Part shown: positions 27,401 through 34,672 of the stretch, piece after piece
Layout: every line of letters begins with the position of its first letter
Position numbering within the stretch: the first letter of the stretch is position 1
DNA from: Planctomycetota bacterium
GTDB lineage: Bacteria > Planctomycetota > Planctomycetia > Planctomycetales > Planctomycetaceae
Assembly (NCBI GenBank): GCA_027623235.1
Contig: JAQBVJ010000043.1
Location: 1 to 53,182 of the forward strand
Direction: 5' to 3'
DNA: 53,182 nucleotides
Made by a program: the position numbers and the translations under genes
Notes under the pieces: model-generated
The model's database searches: none
Seen by the model: only the letters and a program-made list of their open reading frames with translations
What the model was told of the DNA's origin: nothing

Positions 27401-27610
27401 AAGGAAGCAACGAAGCACTTTCTGAAAGGTGCCTTTGCGTACGGCCACAAGGAGTGGTCAGCAATGAGCTTCTTTGAGGCGGCCCGCTGTTTTGAAGTCC
27501 TCAAGGATGTTGACCAGGCAAAGAACTGCTACCAGCAACTTGTTGAGAAGTATCCGGCTCACCAGAAAGTCAGCGACGCGAAAAAACGCCTGGCGGCACT
27601 CGGGAACTGA
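24467..27610 (+). CDS. Very large exported TPR protein (CpoB/YbgF-like repeats)
   Basis: A 1047-aa protein made of a signal peptide (FALLVAILVAVLPLGEALAQ, about residues 8-27) and back-to-back tetratricopeptide-type repeats, by eye more than twenty. Typical units read YPKAISAFDIVVAKHPKFE, KAAQTYAEFARLYPKHELL and AYTGGDFKSAVAYYTNVKTKWP. The repeat style matches the outer-membrane-lipoprotein/Tol-Pal-associated YbgF/CpoB and BamD types. It should act in the periplasm as a protein-binding solenoid. It is the first gene of a run with ExbB, ExbD and a toroid protein; CpoB likewise lies with tolQ-tolR in proteobacteria. The start at 24467 begins with the signal peptide; the frame is open upstream to 24356. 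Confidence 0.92.
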   Translation: MNSFKIRISFALLVAILVAVLPLGEALAQETEAATRQFAAAVGIQNLKQYDLAIEEWETFLKKFPKDPRVDKAQHYLGTCALQDEQYPKAISAFDIVVAKHPKFELMDQTLLNLGISWYGVARKSEKAADFAKAETALTSMLTKFPKSEYVARALYYQGESLFQQDKAGPAAAAYERLIADFPKHEMAPDARYALGVAQEQLKQTDKAAQTYAEFARLYPKHELLTEVEYRQGEMLFSAGRFKEAMPIFARVGEEKKFQFADVAMLRHARCLYEDEKFDEAGKLYWTMTREYRESKHFDAAVLAGGKCFYLVGKYAQARSGLELVAKRNVPEAAEATQWVARTYIKEKQPQAAVELLDKALARYASSPQLPYLVLARIDALYDMASDKSPTISQYAEFAENYPKHELASQALYMAALTALDTDQHDKAKQHSTTFLVRFPEDRLAPDVQFIGAEGRLLLGDYAEAGKSYGDFLKSSPKHDNAPRARVRLGLALHMAKQHPEAIRWLESNVDALPSAELKSEARALIGRSFSAQDDFGKAAQSFETALAADPKAKDADETILALADSYRQLKDGDKAAAQLKRLIQQYPDSKRLDEANFRLGEAAYTGGDFKSAVAYYTNVKTKWPQSEFASHSQYGLGWTYFNQNEFEKSAAEMTTLLDNYGTSKIAPRGYYVRAMANYQLGEYQAVLRDVDSFAAKAPDKADALDAQYVKGLAQAGLKDFADAAKTYEGILDSADRYPAADKVAYELGWAYTELGKTTEAVAAFRKLAKDYSDSPLAGEALFRVGESWYDAEDYSKAATAYGETQRKAPGTPIAEKALHKLGWCHLKAEDYGKAAAAFGTQLSEHPDGELAGDAQFLQGECQFKQDQWKPAQELYAKVIATKNPNYAALALYRSGECAGKLEDWPASQKFHQQVLNDYDNFEMRPEARYGVAWALQNQNKLDDAVQAYEKVTEETQTETAAKARFMIGECHFAQKNHKEATKHFLKGAFAYGHKEWSAMSFFEAARCFEVLKDVDQAKNCYQQLVEKYPAHQKVSDAKKRLAALGN

Positions 27611-27614
27611 CGCT

Positions 27615-27709
27615 GCAGGTCAGGCTTCGCCTGACGGAGTCTCACAACAGCGACTCGAAAAGCAGTCTTGAAACACAAAACCAATACTTCGTCAGGCCGA
27701 GCCTGACCT
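27615..27709. repeat. Pair of facing palindromes (AGGTCAGGC family)
   Basis: AGGTCAGGCTTCGCCTGACG (27617-27636) and CGTCAGGCCGAGCCTGACCT (27690-27709) are each palindromic and face one another, so several alternative stems are possible. The same family recurs at 32534-32608 and 51885-51908. The pair lies between the TPR and ExbB genes of operon A and could uncouple their expression by RNA processing or partial termination. Confidence 0.85.
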
Positions 27710-27724
27710 ACTCGAAGATGCCTT

Positions 27725-28867
27725 ATGTCTCACCTGAACTCACGATCGAAACTGGTCATCCTCTTCTGCGGTTTGCTGTTCGCTGTCTGGCCGCTGCTCG
27801 GACTCGCGCAGGACGGAACGATTCCGCAGCCAGCTCCCGCTGCCAGTCCGACGGGCGAGACTGCCGCGGCCGAGCCACTCGAACCTCAAGCCTCGGTCTG
27901 GGAACTCGCCGTACAGGGCGGCATCTTCATGATCCCTATCGCCCTGGCATCGGTCGTGGTGCTGGCGTTTTCGATCGAGCGATTCATCGGGCTGCGTCGG
28001 ACAAAGATCATTCCCGTCCCGCTGATTGTGGGCCTCAGCGACCTGACAACTTCCGCCGGCATTGACCCCAAACAGGCTCATCGGCTGTGCATTGAGAACC
28101 CCTCACCCCTTTCAACCGCGCTGCGAGCCGCGATCCTCAAGATCGGCCGCCCGCAACCGGAGGTCGAAAAAGCAGCCGAAGATGCCGTCGGTCGCGAGGC
28201 CACCGAGATGGCTCGCAACCTTCGCCCGGTCAACGTGGTTGCCAGCATCGGCCCGCTGCTCGGTGTGATGGGCACCGTGCAGGGAATGATCATGGCCTTC
28301 ATCGTCATGGGTACGACCAGTTCGACGGGCAACGAGAAAGCTCAGGAACTGGCCAAAGGAATCTACACGGCGCTTGTCACCACTTTTGCCGGCCTGTTCG
28401 TCGCCGTCGTTGCGATCATTCTGGCAAATATGCTGGAAGGAAAAATCGAAAAACTGCTCAAGCGGATGGAAGAGATCTTTCTGGAGATCATGCCACTGTT
28501 CGAGAGGTATGAAGGCAAACTGCGAGTTAACAGGACCGTCGGCGAGGACGAAAACGAATCGCTCGTCCTGGTACGCAGCGGACGCAAGGCGCCTCCCGCT
28601 CCCCCCGCCAACGGGCGTCCGAAACCGAAACCTGCTCCGGAAGTCTCGGTCGAGGACTCGGTCGAGGACTCGGTCGACGAACCAGCACTGAGCTTTGCTG
28701 CCGCCGAGAACCCCGAACTCATACAGAACGACGACCCGGCCAGTATTGACGGCCCGCGCGGGTTGTGGGACGTCATGTGGGAACACGGTAAGTCCAAGCA
28801 GGACCAGGACGACGTCGCCTCAGACACCCTCGAAATCGGCAAGGGCAGCAGGCCCGTACGAAAATGA
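27725..28867 (+). CDS. ExbB/TolQ/MotA-type proton channel protein (operon A)
   Basis: Proton-channel motor subunit of an ExbB/TolQ-type complex in the inner membrane. The 380-aa protein has a cleavable leader (about residues 8-28, ending GLAQ) and a first span (about 57-79). The conserved VNVVASIGPLLGVMGTVQGMIMAFIVM segment follows (about 166-192), then a third span with LAKGIYTALVTTFAGLFVAVVAIILANML. The leader and a C-terminal Pro/Asp/Glu-rich tail of about 100 residues are additions compared with E. coli ExbB (244 aa). Three VEDSVED-type repeats sit in the tail. Its stop overlaps the ExbD start (ATGA), so the two are coupled. Confidence 0.94.
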   Translation: MSHLNSRSKLVILFCGLLFAVWPLLGLAQDGTIPQPAPAASPTGETAAAEPLEPQASVWELAVQGGIFMIPIALASVVVLAFSIERFIGLRRTKIIPVPLIVGLSDLTTSAGIDPKQAHRLCIENPSPLSTALRAAILKIGRPQPEVEKAAEDAVGREATEMARNLRPVNVVASIGPLLGVMGTVQGMIMAFIVMGTTSSTGNEKAQELAKGIYTALVTTFAGLFVAVVAIILANMLEGKIEKLLKRMEEIFLEIMPLFERYEGKLRVNRTVGEDENESLVLVRSGRKAPPAPPANGRPKPKPAPEVSVEDSVEDSVDEPALSFAAAENPELIQNDDPASIDGPRGLWDVMWEHGKSKQDQDDVASDTLEIGKGSRPVRK

Positions 28868-29307
28868 AATTTCAAATTCCCAACAAGCATGACAAGCGAA
28901 AACTGGATATGACGCCGCTGATTGACTGCGTCTTTCAGCTGCTCCTGTTCTTCCTCGTCGCCAGCCACTTTGAAGAGCAGGCCCGCATGACGAATGAGGG
29001 CGAACTCGAAGCTGCGCTTCCAGAAGCGGCGGCAGCAATGCCGATGACGATGAAACCTCAGGAACTCATCGTGAATATCAACGCTCAGGGCCAGTACTAT
29101 GTCGGCGGAAATCTTGAAGCCGAACCGGCTCTGGCCCGAAGGCTGCAGCAGTCGCAACTGAACAACCCGGGAAATCAATCGGTCGTGATTCGAGGTGACG
29201 AGGCGGCCGACTGGAAATACATTGCCCGTGTCATGAGTCTCTGCAACCAGGCCAACATTCGCGATTACCGAGTGGCAGTCGTGAAAGACGATGGAGCGGA
29301 ACAGTAG
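28864..29307 (+). CDS. ExbD/TolR-type protein (operon A)
   Basis: A 147-aa partner of ExbB with one N-terminal membrane span. The motif KLDMTPLIDCVFQLLLFFLVASHF (about residues 13-36) carries the conserved Asp for proton transfer in TPLID. The remaining periplasmic part (QELIVNINAQGQYYVGG, then VVIRGDEAADWKYIARVMSLC) matches the ExbD/TolR domain. It overlaps exbB by 4 bp, and its stop is just before the toroid gene. It probably dimerises inside the ExbB pentamer and contacts peptidoglycan or the energy-transducing partner. Confidence 0.95.
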   Translation: MKFQIPNKHDKRKLDMTPLIDCVFQLLLFFLVASHFEEQARMTNEGELEAALPEAAAAMPMTMKPQELIVNINAQGQYYVGGNLEAEPALARRLQQSQLNNPGNQSVVIRGDEAADWKYIARVMSLCNQANIRDYRVAVVKDDGAEQ

Positions 29308-29314
29308 GCAACTT

Positions 29315-32300
29315 ATGAAAAGCGTACTCATCACAACTCAGCAGGAACTGGCGGAAGCGTCCTCGCGCGGATTCCGTTTGATCTCGGCTCTTGGGCTGGC
29401 CACGGCAGCCACAATCCTTGCTCTGATGGGAATGATGTCGAGGTACGCTCAAAGCGAGGACGCACCGCTTCCCGGCATGGATGAGCTCACCGGACAGGCG
29501 GGCTGGGCGTTCGGTCTGGGCGCGATGATGGTTGCCTCCGGGTGGCTGGTGAGAAACGTTCTCATGAAGCGGCTTCAGTACGCCATCGTGGCGAGCCTGC
29601 TGCTGCACTTCCTGCTGGGCGTGGTCATTCAGCAATTGGGAGTTGGCTTCGCCCTCGCCGATCGAATCGCTCAAGAAACGCCGGCAGGCGAACCGCTCGA
29701 AGAACTCACGATGCCCGATTACGGCGGCGCGGAACTTGAGCAGCCGGAATTCGACGAGCCACTTGAGAACGTCCTCGAAAATCCACAGATGCAGGAACTC
29801 GAACGGCAACAGGCCGAAGTCGAAGTCAACCAGGAGCAGCAGCAGGTCGAGGCCAATCGCCAGCAGAATGTCGAGGCGGCTCAGGTTGAGCGGGCGAAGA
29901 TGGACGCTCAACAGCAGGACGTCCGAGCTCTGATGCAAAGGCAGCAGCGCGAGCAACAGGCCGCCGCGCAGAACGCGGAATCTCAACCGGAAGTCAGCAC
30001 CGAAGCGGCATCTGAAGCGGAGCTTCAGGCAAAAGCCGACGCAGAGCGGGCTCAGACTGATCCCAATATGACTGAGCGGCAGATGCAGGAAGTGCAGGCA
30101 AGCCGTTCTGACCCGCGAGTCGAGGCGACCAACATGTCCCGCGACCGATCACAGGTTCGCCCTGACGCATCCGCACAGGAAGTGGCGGCCGCCCAGCGTG
30201 CTGCAAGCGCCGCGCGGGCTACCGAGTCGGCCGCCGCAGAGGCAGTTGAAGTTCAGACTGCTCAGGCGACCGAATTGACGGCGCAGGAGCGAGCGGTCCA
30301 GGCGGCGCGGCAAACATCGCAGGCTCTCCCGGCCGAACAGCGGCAGATGCAGGACGTCGCAACGTCGGCACAAACCACCGCCGTGAACAGCGTCCGGGCC
30401 GAGCGATCTGCCAACGCCGAGGTTAACCCGTCGCAGTCCGCTCCGCTCGCTGGCGGAGCTCAGGTCGAGCGAAGTCAGACCGCAGCAGGAGGCAGCACAG
30501 CCGCCGCGTCGACCGATGCCGCCGCCGTTCAGGTCGCTTCGGCTGAGGGTGTCAGCTCGCCGAGCCTCGACGCTTCCTCTGCAGCGGCGCAGGCAACCCG
30601 AGGAGCAACCGCAACTGTTCCAACCGGAGCCGCCAGCCGCGGTGGAGCACCGACCGCAACTCGATCGGCAACGGGAGTCGCCTCGCTCGGATCGGGTGGA
30701 GCGGGTTCTGCGCAAACAGGCGGCGGCAGGCCGCAGCTGGGATCGGCTGTCAGCAATCCCTCGAACGGTGGCACGCGGCCAGCCGGAAGTCAGCAGATCG
30801 GCGCGGTCGGTACGAACGCCGGCAACGTCGCAGTGGCTTCCGCCGCGGGCACAAGAGCGACACAGGGCGGAGTCCTCGCCACCGGGCCGGCCAGCACGGG
30901 AATCGAAAGATCGACAACCGGCGTGCCAGACAGCGGCGGTCGTCCAGGCGGCACGGGAACCGTCATCGCATCCACTGGAACCGGCCCGGCTCGCGTCCAG
31001 TCCGGCGGCACGACCGGGCTCACGGGGCGAGGTTCTGGCCCGTCCGCTCAGCTCAATTCAGGATCGGGATTCTCCGCTGGCGAGTCCGGCACAACGGGTC
31101 TCACTCGACGTTCCGCGGGAATCGCTCTTCCCGCAGGAGCAGCCGCAGCCGAGCGGTCCGGGAATCTGGTCATCGCCGGTCCTCAGGCGGCTCCACAAGT
31201 CGGCGGCGGATCCGCCGGAGCGCTTTCCGGGCCACGCACAGCATCCGTTCCTCGCCGAACAGCCGGGCTTCCCGGATTGAGCGGGCCTCGCACGAGCGGT
31301 GTCGGTCGATCAGCACCAACACTTCCCGGCCGTGTTGGAACGAGCGGTCTCGCCGGGAGATCGGAAGCTGGTTCGCCACAACCGACGCTCGCTTCAGCCT
31401 CCGAACTGGCCGGCCTCATCAAACGCAGCGTGCCCGGAATCAGTGCGGCTCCCCTTGAGCGAATCAGCGCTGGCTTCTCGATGCGTCGTCCGGATGTCCG
31501 TCGTGACGCCGCGAAGAAGCTGGGTGGAAACGACGCTTCCGAACGAGCGGTCGAACGCGGTCTGGAATGGCTCGCCCGGCACCAGTTTGCCGACGGCCAC
31601 TGGAGCATCCACGAACTCAACTGCCAGGACCACGAATGCAAAGGTCACGGCACCTTCGAATCCGACACGGCCGCCACGGGACTCGCCCTGCTCACCTTCC
31701 TGGGAGCCGGCTACACCCACCAGTCGGGAGAGCATCAGGACGTCGTTCGAAAAGGGCTCGCCTGGCTGACAAGTCATCAGAAAGCCGACGGCGACCTCTT
31801 CACAAACGAATCCGAATTCGTGTGGCTCTACAGCCACGGCATGGCGGCGATTCCACTCTGCGAGGCGTACGGGATGACGCAGGATTCTTCACTGAAGGTT
31901 CCCGCTCAGAAAGCTCTTGATTTCGTCATTGCCGCACAGCATCCGCAACTCGGCGGCTGGCGGTACCTGCCGAAGTTTGAGTCCGACACGTCCGTCTCCG
32001 GCTGGCAACTCATGGCTCTGAAAAGTGGAGAAATGGCCGGACTCAACGTACCGAAGTCGGCGTACGCCGGCGTGACGAAGTGGCTCGACTCAGTCGAAAG
32101 TGAAACCTCACCTGGTCGGTTCAAATATCACCCCAGCAAGCCTGTCACGCTTGCCATGACTGCCGAAGGACTCCTCATGCGGCAGTACCTGGGGGCAAAA
32201 CGAAGTGACACCGACCTCACGGCCGGAGCGGATTATCTGAAAGGCAGACTACCGCGCGAGGCCGAACAGGACGCCTACTACTGGTACTACGCGACCCAGG

Positions 32301-32524
32301 TGATGTTCCACATGCAGGGTGAGCACTGGGCCGAATGGAACGCCAGCTTGCGCGACATGCTGATTCGCATGCAGAGTAAAGAGGTCGCGACCGAAGGCAG
32401 CTGGGATCCGGACAACGCGAAGTGGGGCAAGGCTGGCGGCCGACACTACACAACGTGCCTCAGCCTGCTCATGCTTGAGGTTTACTACCGGCACCTTCCG
32501 CTCTACATCGAGCTGAAAGATTAA
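29315..32524 (+). CDS. Membrane protein with long low-complexity stalk and C-terminal alpha/alpha-toroid (terpene-cyclase-like) domain
   Basis: A 1069-aa protein with three parts. Three N-terminal membrane spans lie at about residues 21-42, 64-79 and 87-110. A stalk follows: Gln/Glu-rich and probably coiled coil at about 130-350, then Ala/Ser/Thr/Gly-rich and disordered to about 735. The last 330 residues are squalene-cyclase/prenyltransferase-like repeats (AVERGLEWLARHQFADGHW, KGLAWLTSHQKADGDLF, QHPQLGGWRYLP). The cyclase acid motif DxDD is absent, so an enzyme role in terpenoid synthesis is unlikely. FESDT occurs twice, at about 782 and 887. It directly follows exbD, where a TonB or TolA-like transducer is often encoded. 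The ATG at 29315 is chosen; 29291 in the same frame is possible. Confidence 0.9.
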   Translation: MKSVLITTQQELAEASSRGFRLISALGLATAATILALMGMMSRYAQSEDAPLPGMDELTGQAGWAFGLGAMMVASGWLVRNVLMKRLQYAIVASLLLHFLLGVVIQQLGVGFALADRIAQETPAGEPLEELTMPDYGGAELEQPEFDEPLENVLENPQMQELERQQAEVEVNQEQQQVEANRQQNVEAAQVERAKMDAQQQDVRALMQRQQREQQAAAQNAESQPEVSTEAASEAELQAKADAERAQTDPNMTERQMQEVQASRSDPRVEATNMSRDRSQVRPDASAQEVAAAQRAASAARATESAAAEAVEVQTAQATELTAQERAVQAARQTSQALPAEQRQMQDVATSAQTTAVNSVRAERSANAEVNPSQSAPLAGGAQVERSQTAAGGSTAAASTDAAAVQVASAEGVSSPSLDASSAAAQATRGATATVPTGAASRGGAPTATRSATGVASLGSGGAGSAQTGGGRPQLGSAVSNPSNGGTRPAGSQQIGAVGTNAGNVAVASAAGTRATQGGVLATGPASTGIERSTTGVPDSGGRPGGTGTVIASTGTGPARVQSGGTTGLTGRGSGPSAQLNSGSGFSAGESGTTGLTRRSAGIALPAGAAAAERSGNLVIAGPQAAPQVGGGSAGALSGPRTASVPRRTAGLPGLSGPRTSGVGRSAPTLPGRVGTSGLAGRSEAGSPQPTLASASELAGLIKRSVPGISAAPLERISAGFSMRRPDVRRDAAKKLGGNDASERAVERGLEWLARHQFADGHWSIHELNCQDHECKGHGTFESDTAATGLALLTFLGAGYTHQSGEHQDVVRKGLAWLTSHQKADGDLFTNESEFVWLYSHGMAAIPLCEAYGMTQDSSLKVPAQKALDFVIAAQHPQLGGWRYLPKFESDTSVSGWQLMALKSGEMAGLNVPKSAYAGVTKWLDSVESETSPGRFKYHPSKPVTLAMTAEGLLMRQYLGAKRSDTDLTAGADYLKGRLPREAEQDAYYWYYATQVMFHMQGEHWAEWNASLRDMLIRMQSKEVATEGSWDPDNAKWGKAGGRHYTTCLSLLMLEVYYRHLPLYIELKD

Positions 32525-32533
32525 CACGAGCGG

Positions 32534-32608
32534 GCAGGTCAGGCTGTGCCTGACGAATTGCGTCTCACGTTCTCATTCCACTCCGTCAGGCTGAGCCTGA
32601 CCTGCGGG
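32534..32608. repeat. Pair of facing palindromes (AGGTCAGGC family)
   Basis: GCAGGTCAGGCTGTGCCTGA begins at 32534 and CGTCAGGCTGAGCCTGACCT ends at about 32603; they face one another. The layout copies that at 27615-27709. It lies between the toroid gene and the DUF1501 gene and may act as a transcript hairpin after the ExbBD part of operon A. Confidence 0.85.
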
Positions 32609-32615
32609 AACGATC

Positions 32616-33986
32616 ATGCTCAAAGTCACGGGTAGCGCATCACTCGACTGCGAAGTCCACTCGCGACGCAGCTTCGTTCAGGCGGGAGTCCTCGGCCTGG
32701 GCGGGTTGTCTCTGGCCGACTACCTTCGCTGCCGCGTTCAGGCCGCGAACTCGGCGCCGGCTGTGAATCGGGAAGCCGACACGAGCGTAATCCTCATCTG
32801 GATGAGCGGAGGACCAGGGCACCATGAAACGTGGGATCCAAAACCAGACGCGGTGAGCCAGTACCGGGGTCCGTTTGGAGCAATCTCAACCAACGTGCCC
32901 GGCATGCAGTTTTCCGAGATGCTGCCCGAACAGGCGAAGATTGCCGACCGGTTGACGATTCTTCGCAGCGTCAATCACGGCTCGGGCGATCACACCAAAG
33001 GCAACCACTGGATGCTGACCGGATTCGAAGGCCCGGACTTCAACAAGCCGGACAACCAGGTCCAGCGGCGTCCATCCATGGGTTCTGTGGCGGCTGCATT
33101 ACGCGGTCCGATCGAACCGGGGATGCCCGCCTACGCCGCCGCACCGCACCTGCGAGGCGGCACCGACAACCTGTTTCACTATGCCACGTATCTGGGCGGT
33201 ACTCATAACCCATTCATCACGAACTCCGATCCGAATTCCGCTGACTTTCAGGTTCGCGACCTGTCGCTCGCCAGCGGAGTCACATTCGACCGCCTGGAAG
33301 ATCGCCGGACTCTCCTCAAGTCTGTCGACCAGCACCAGCGTCAAATCGACGCACGAATGTCGGACATGAGTGATCATCAGGCATCGGCCTTTGGTCTGCT
33401 CACCAGCACGCGTGTCAGAGAGTCGTTCGACATTTCCACCGAACCAGATTCTCTTCGGGACGCCTACGGCCGCCACACGTTCGGGCAGAGCGCGTTGCTG
33501 GCTCGGCGTCTGGTCGAACGCGGAGTCACCTTCGTCACCGTCAATACTCAACCGTGGGATCATCACGGAACAGCGAATCGGCTGCCGACGGAAGAAGGAG
33601 CAAAGTTGCTGATCCCGCCCGTCGACCGGGCAATCGCAGCGCTGGTGAGAGACCTCATCGATCGAGGTCTTTACGAAAAGACTCTCGTCGTTGCGATGGG
33701 CGAGTTCGGCCGGACGCCAAAAATGAACGCCGCGGCCGGTCGAGATCACTGGGGCAAGACGTTCAGCGTGCTGCTCGCGGGGGGCCGATTGAAGATGGGC
33801 CAGACAATCGGCTCATCAGACGGCAACGGTGCCTACGTCACTGAGCGGTCGCTTGATCCGCAGGATGTTGCCGCGACGGTGTATCACCACCTCGGCATCG
33901 ATGCGGTCAACACAGCAATTCCCGATCGAACCGGCCGGCCACGATATCTGGTGGAACGCGGCCAGCCGATTCGCGAGCTGATTTGA
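32616..33986 (+). CDS. DUF1501 protein with Tat leader (operon A)
   Basis: A 456-aa DUF1501 protein. The leader holds HSRRSFVQAGVLGLGGLSLA (about residues 16-35), a twin-arginine pattern. Family segments are SVILIWMSGGPGHHETWDPKP (about 55-75), HTKGNHWMLTGFEG, TVNTQPWDHHGTA, and LVVAMGEFGRTPKMNAAAGRDHWG (about 358-381). Here the usual DUF1549/1553 partner is absent. The gene instead follows the toroid gene 91 bp downstream on the same strand, so it may belong to operon A by co-transcription only. It is one of three DUF1501 paralogues in the window. Function is unknown. Confidence 0.93.
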   Translation: MLKVTGSASLDCEVHSRRSFVQAGVLGLGGLSLADYLRCRVQAANSAPAVNREADTSVILIWMSGGPGHHETWDPKPDAVSQYRGPFGAISTNVPGMQFSEMLPEQAKIADRLTILRSVNHGSGDHTKGNHWMLTGFEGPDFNKPDNQVQRRPSMGSVAAALRGPIEPGMPAYAAAPHLRGGTDNLFHYATYLGGTHNPFITNSDPNSADFQVRDLSLASGVTFDRLEDRRTLLKSVDQHQRQIDARMSDMSDHQASAFGLLTSTRVRESFDISTEPDSLRDAYGRHTFGQSALLARRLVERGVTFVTVNTQPWDHHGTANRLPTEEGAKLLIPPVDRAIAALVRDLIDRGLYEKTLVVAMGEFGRTPKMNAAAGRDHWGKTFSVLLAGGRLKMGQTIGSSDGNGAYVTERSLDPQDVAATVYHHLGIDAVNTAIPDRTGRPRYLVERGQPIRELI

Positions 33987-34005
33987 GCAGAGAGCTGATT
34001 TGAGC
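33975..34005. repeat. 17-bp-period direct duplication over a stop codon
   Basis: GAGCTGATTTGAGC occurs at 33975-33988 and again at 33992-34005, with AGA between. The first copy encodes the last residues (ELI) and the TGA of the DUF1501 gene, so the second is a non-coding duplicate of the gene's end. It looks like a slippage product. Confidence 0.85.
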
Positions 34006-34029
34006 GACGTCGGATGACAGTGAGCCGAC

Positions 34030-34521
34030 TTAAAACAATGGCTCTCGTCCCAGTTGTCGCCGAATGACCGCCCATTGACCGGCATGCATCAGCCAGTGTC
34101 CGCCCTGCAGGCTGAACGCCGCTCCCACCGTCGGAGCGTAACCCTGCATTTCCTCGGGCGATGCTTTGTCAAGATCGTCGTCCGAAAGCTGCGTCAGCGC
34201 CGCAAGAGTCGCCGCGCGGATTTTCTCGAACAGCTCCATCAATTCCTGTTTCGAATGGAACGCCGCTGCGTCATCAACAGCGGCCGTTTCTTTCGTGTAT
34301 TTCTCAGCAAAGCCTGCTGGAAGTTCGGGCATCGAGCCGGGAACGACACTCTCGATCATCTGATGTTCTGACGAGATCAGATGGCCCATCTGCCAGGTAA
34401 TGTGATTGCAGCCCGGATGCGGCCGATGGAAAAAGTCCGCATCGGTCAGGTCACCGAGGTAGGCGAGCGAGATCATTTGCCCGGAGTCGATGGCTAGACG
34501 AATGGCTTCTGTTGAGTTCAT
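34030..34521 (-). CDS. DinB-like four-helix metalloprotein
   Basis: A 163-aa DinB/DfsB-type protein predicted to form a four-helix bundle with a metal site. The likely ligands are H in CNHITWQMGH (about residues 39-48) and H in GHWLMHAGQW (about 142-151). The ribosome site GAGGAG is well placed. Members of this superfamily include thiol-dependent transferases (for mycothiol or bacillithiol) and many of unknown role, and a substrate cannot be given here. It lies downstream of queA on the same strand with 151 bp between, so linkage is weak. Confidence 0.88.
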   Translation of the reverse strand: MNSTEAIRLAIDSGQMISLAYLGDLTDADFFHRPHPGCNHITWQMGHLISSEHQMIESVVPGSMPELPAGFAEKYTKETAAVDDAAAFHSKQELMELFEKIRAATLAALTQLSDDDLDKASPEEMQGYAPTVGAAFSLQGGHWLMHAGQWAVIRRQLGREPLF

Positions 34522-34561
34522 TGAAGGCTCCTCTCGAAGATACGAGTGATTGTGCCCGGTA

Positions 34562-34612
34562 AACTAACTCGAAGCGTCAGCGAGGGCGAATCAGCAGACG
34601 CTCACGCTGACC
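34562..34612. repeat. Small palindromic intergenic repeat
   Basis: The stretch CTAACTCGAAGCGTCAGCGA and the facing CGCTCACGCTGACC have a 7-bp stem (GTCAGCG at 34576-34582 against CGCTGAC at 34605-34611). The CTAAC-TCGAAGCGTCAGCGAGGGCG type of sequence is a familiar planctomycete intergenic element. It lies between the DinB-like gene and queA. Confidence 0.6.
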
Positions 34613-34672
34613 TGTCGCGAGAGAACCACGCAACCCGCTTCTGAGCGACGGCTCACTGCCAACAGCCAGCGG

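Noticed and set aside
29315..32524. Squalene-hopene cyclase function for the toroid protein
   Set aside because: The DxDD acid motif is absent, and the toroid is attached to a long low-complexity stalk after three spans.
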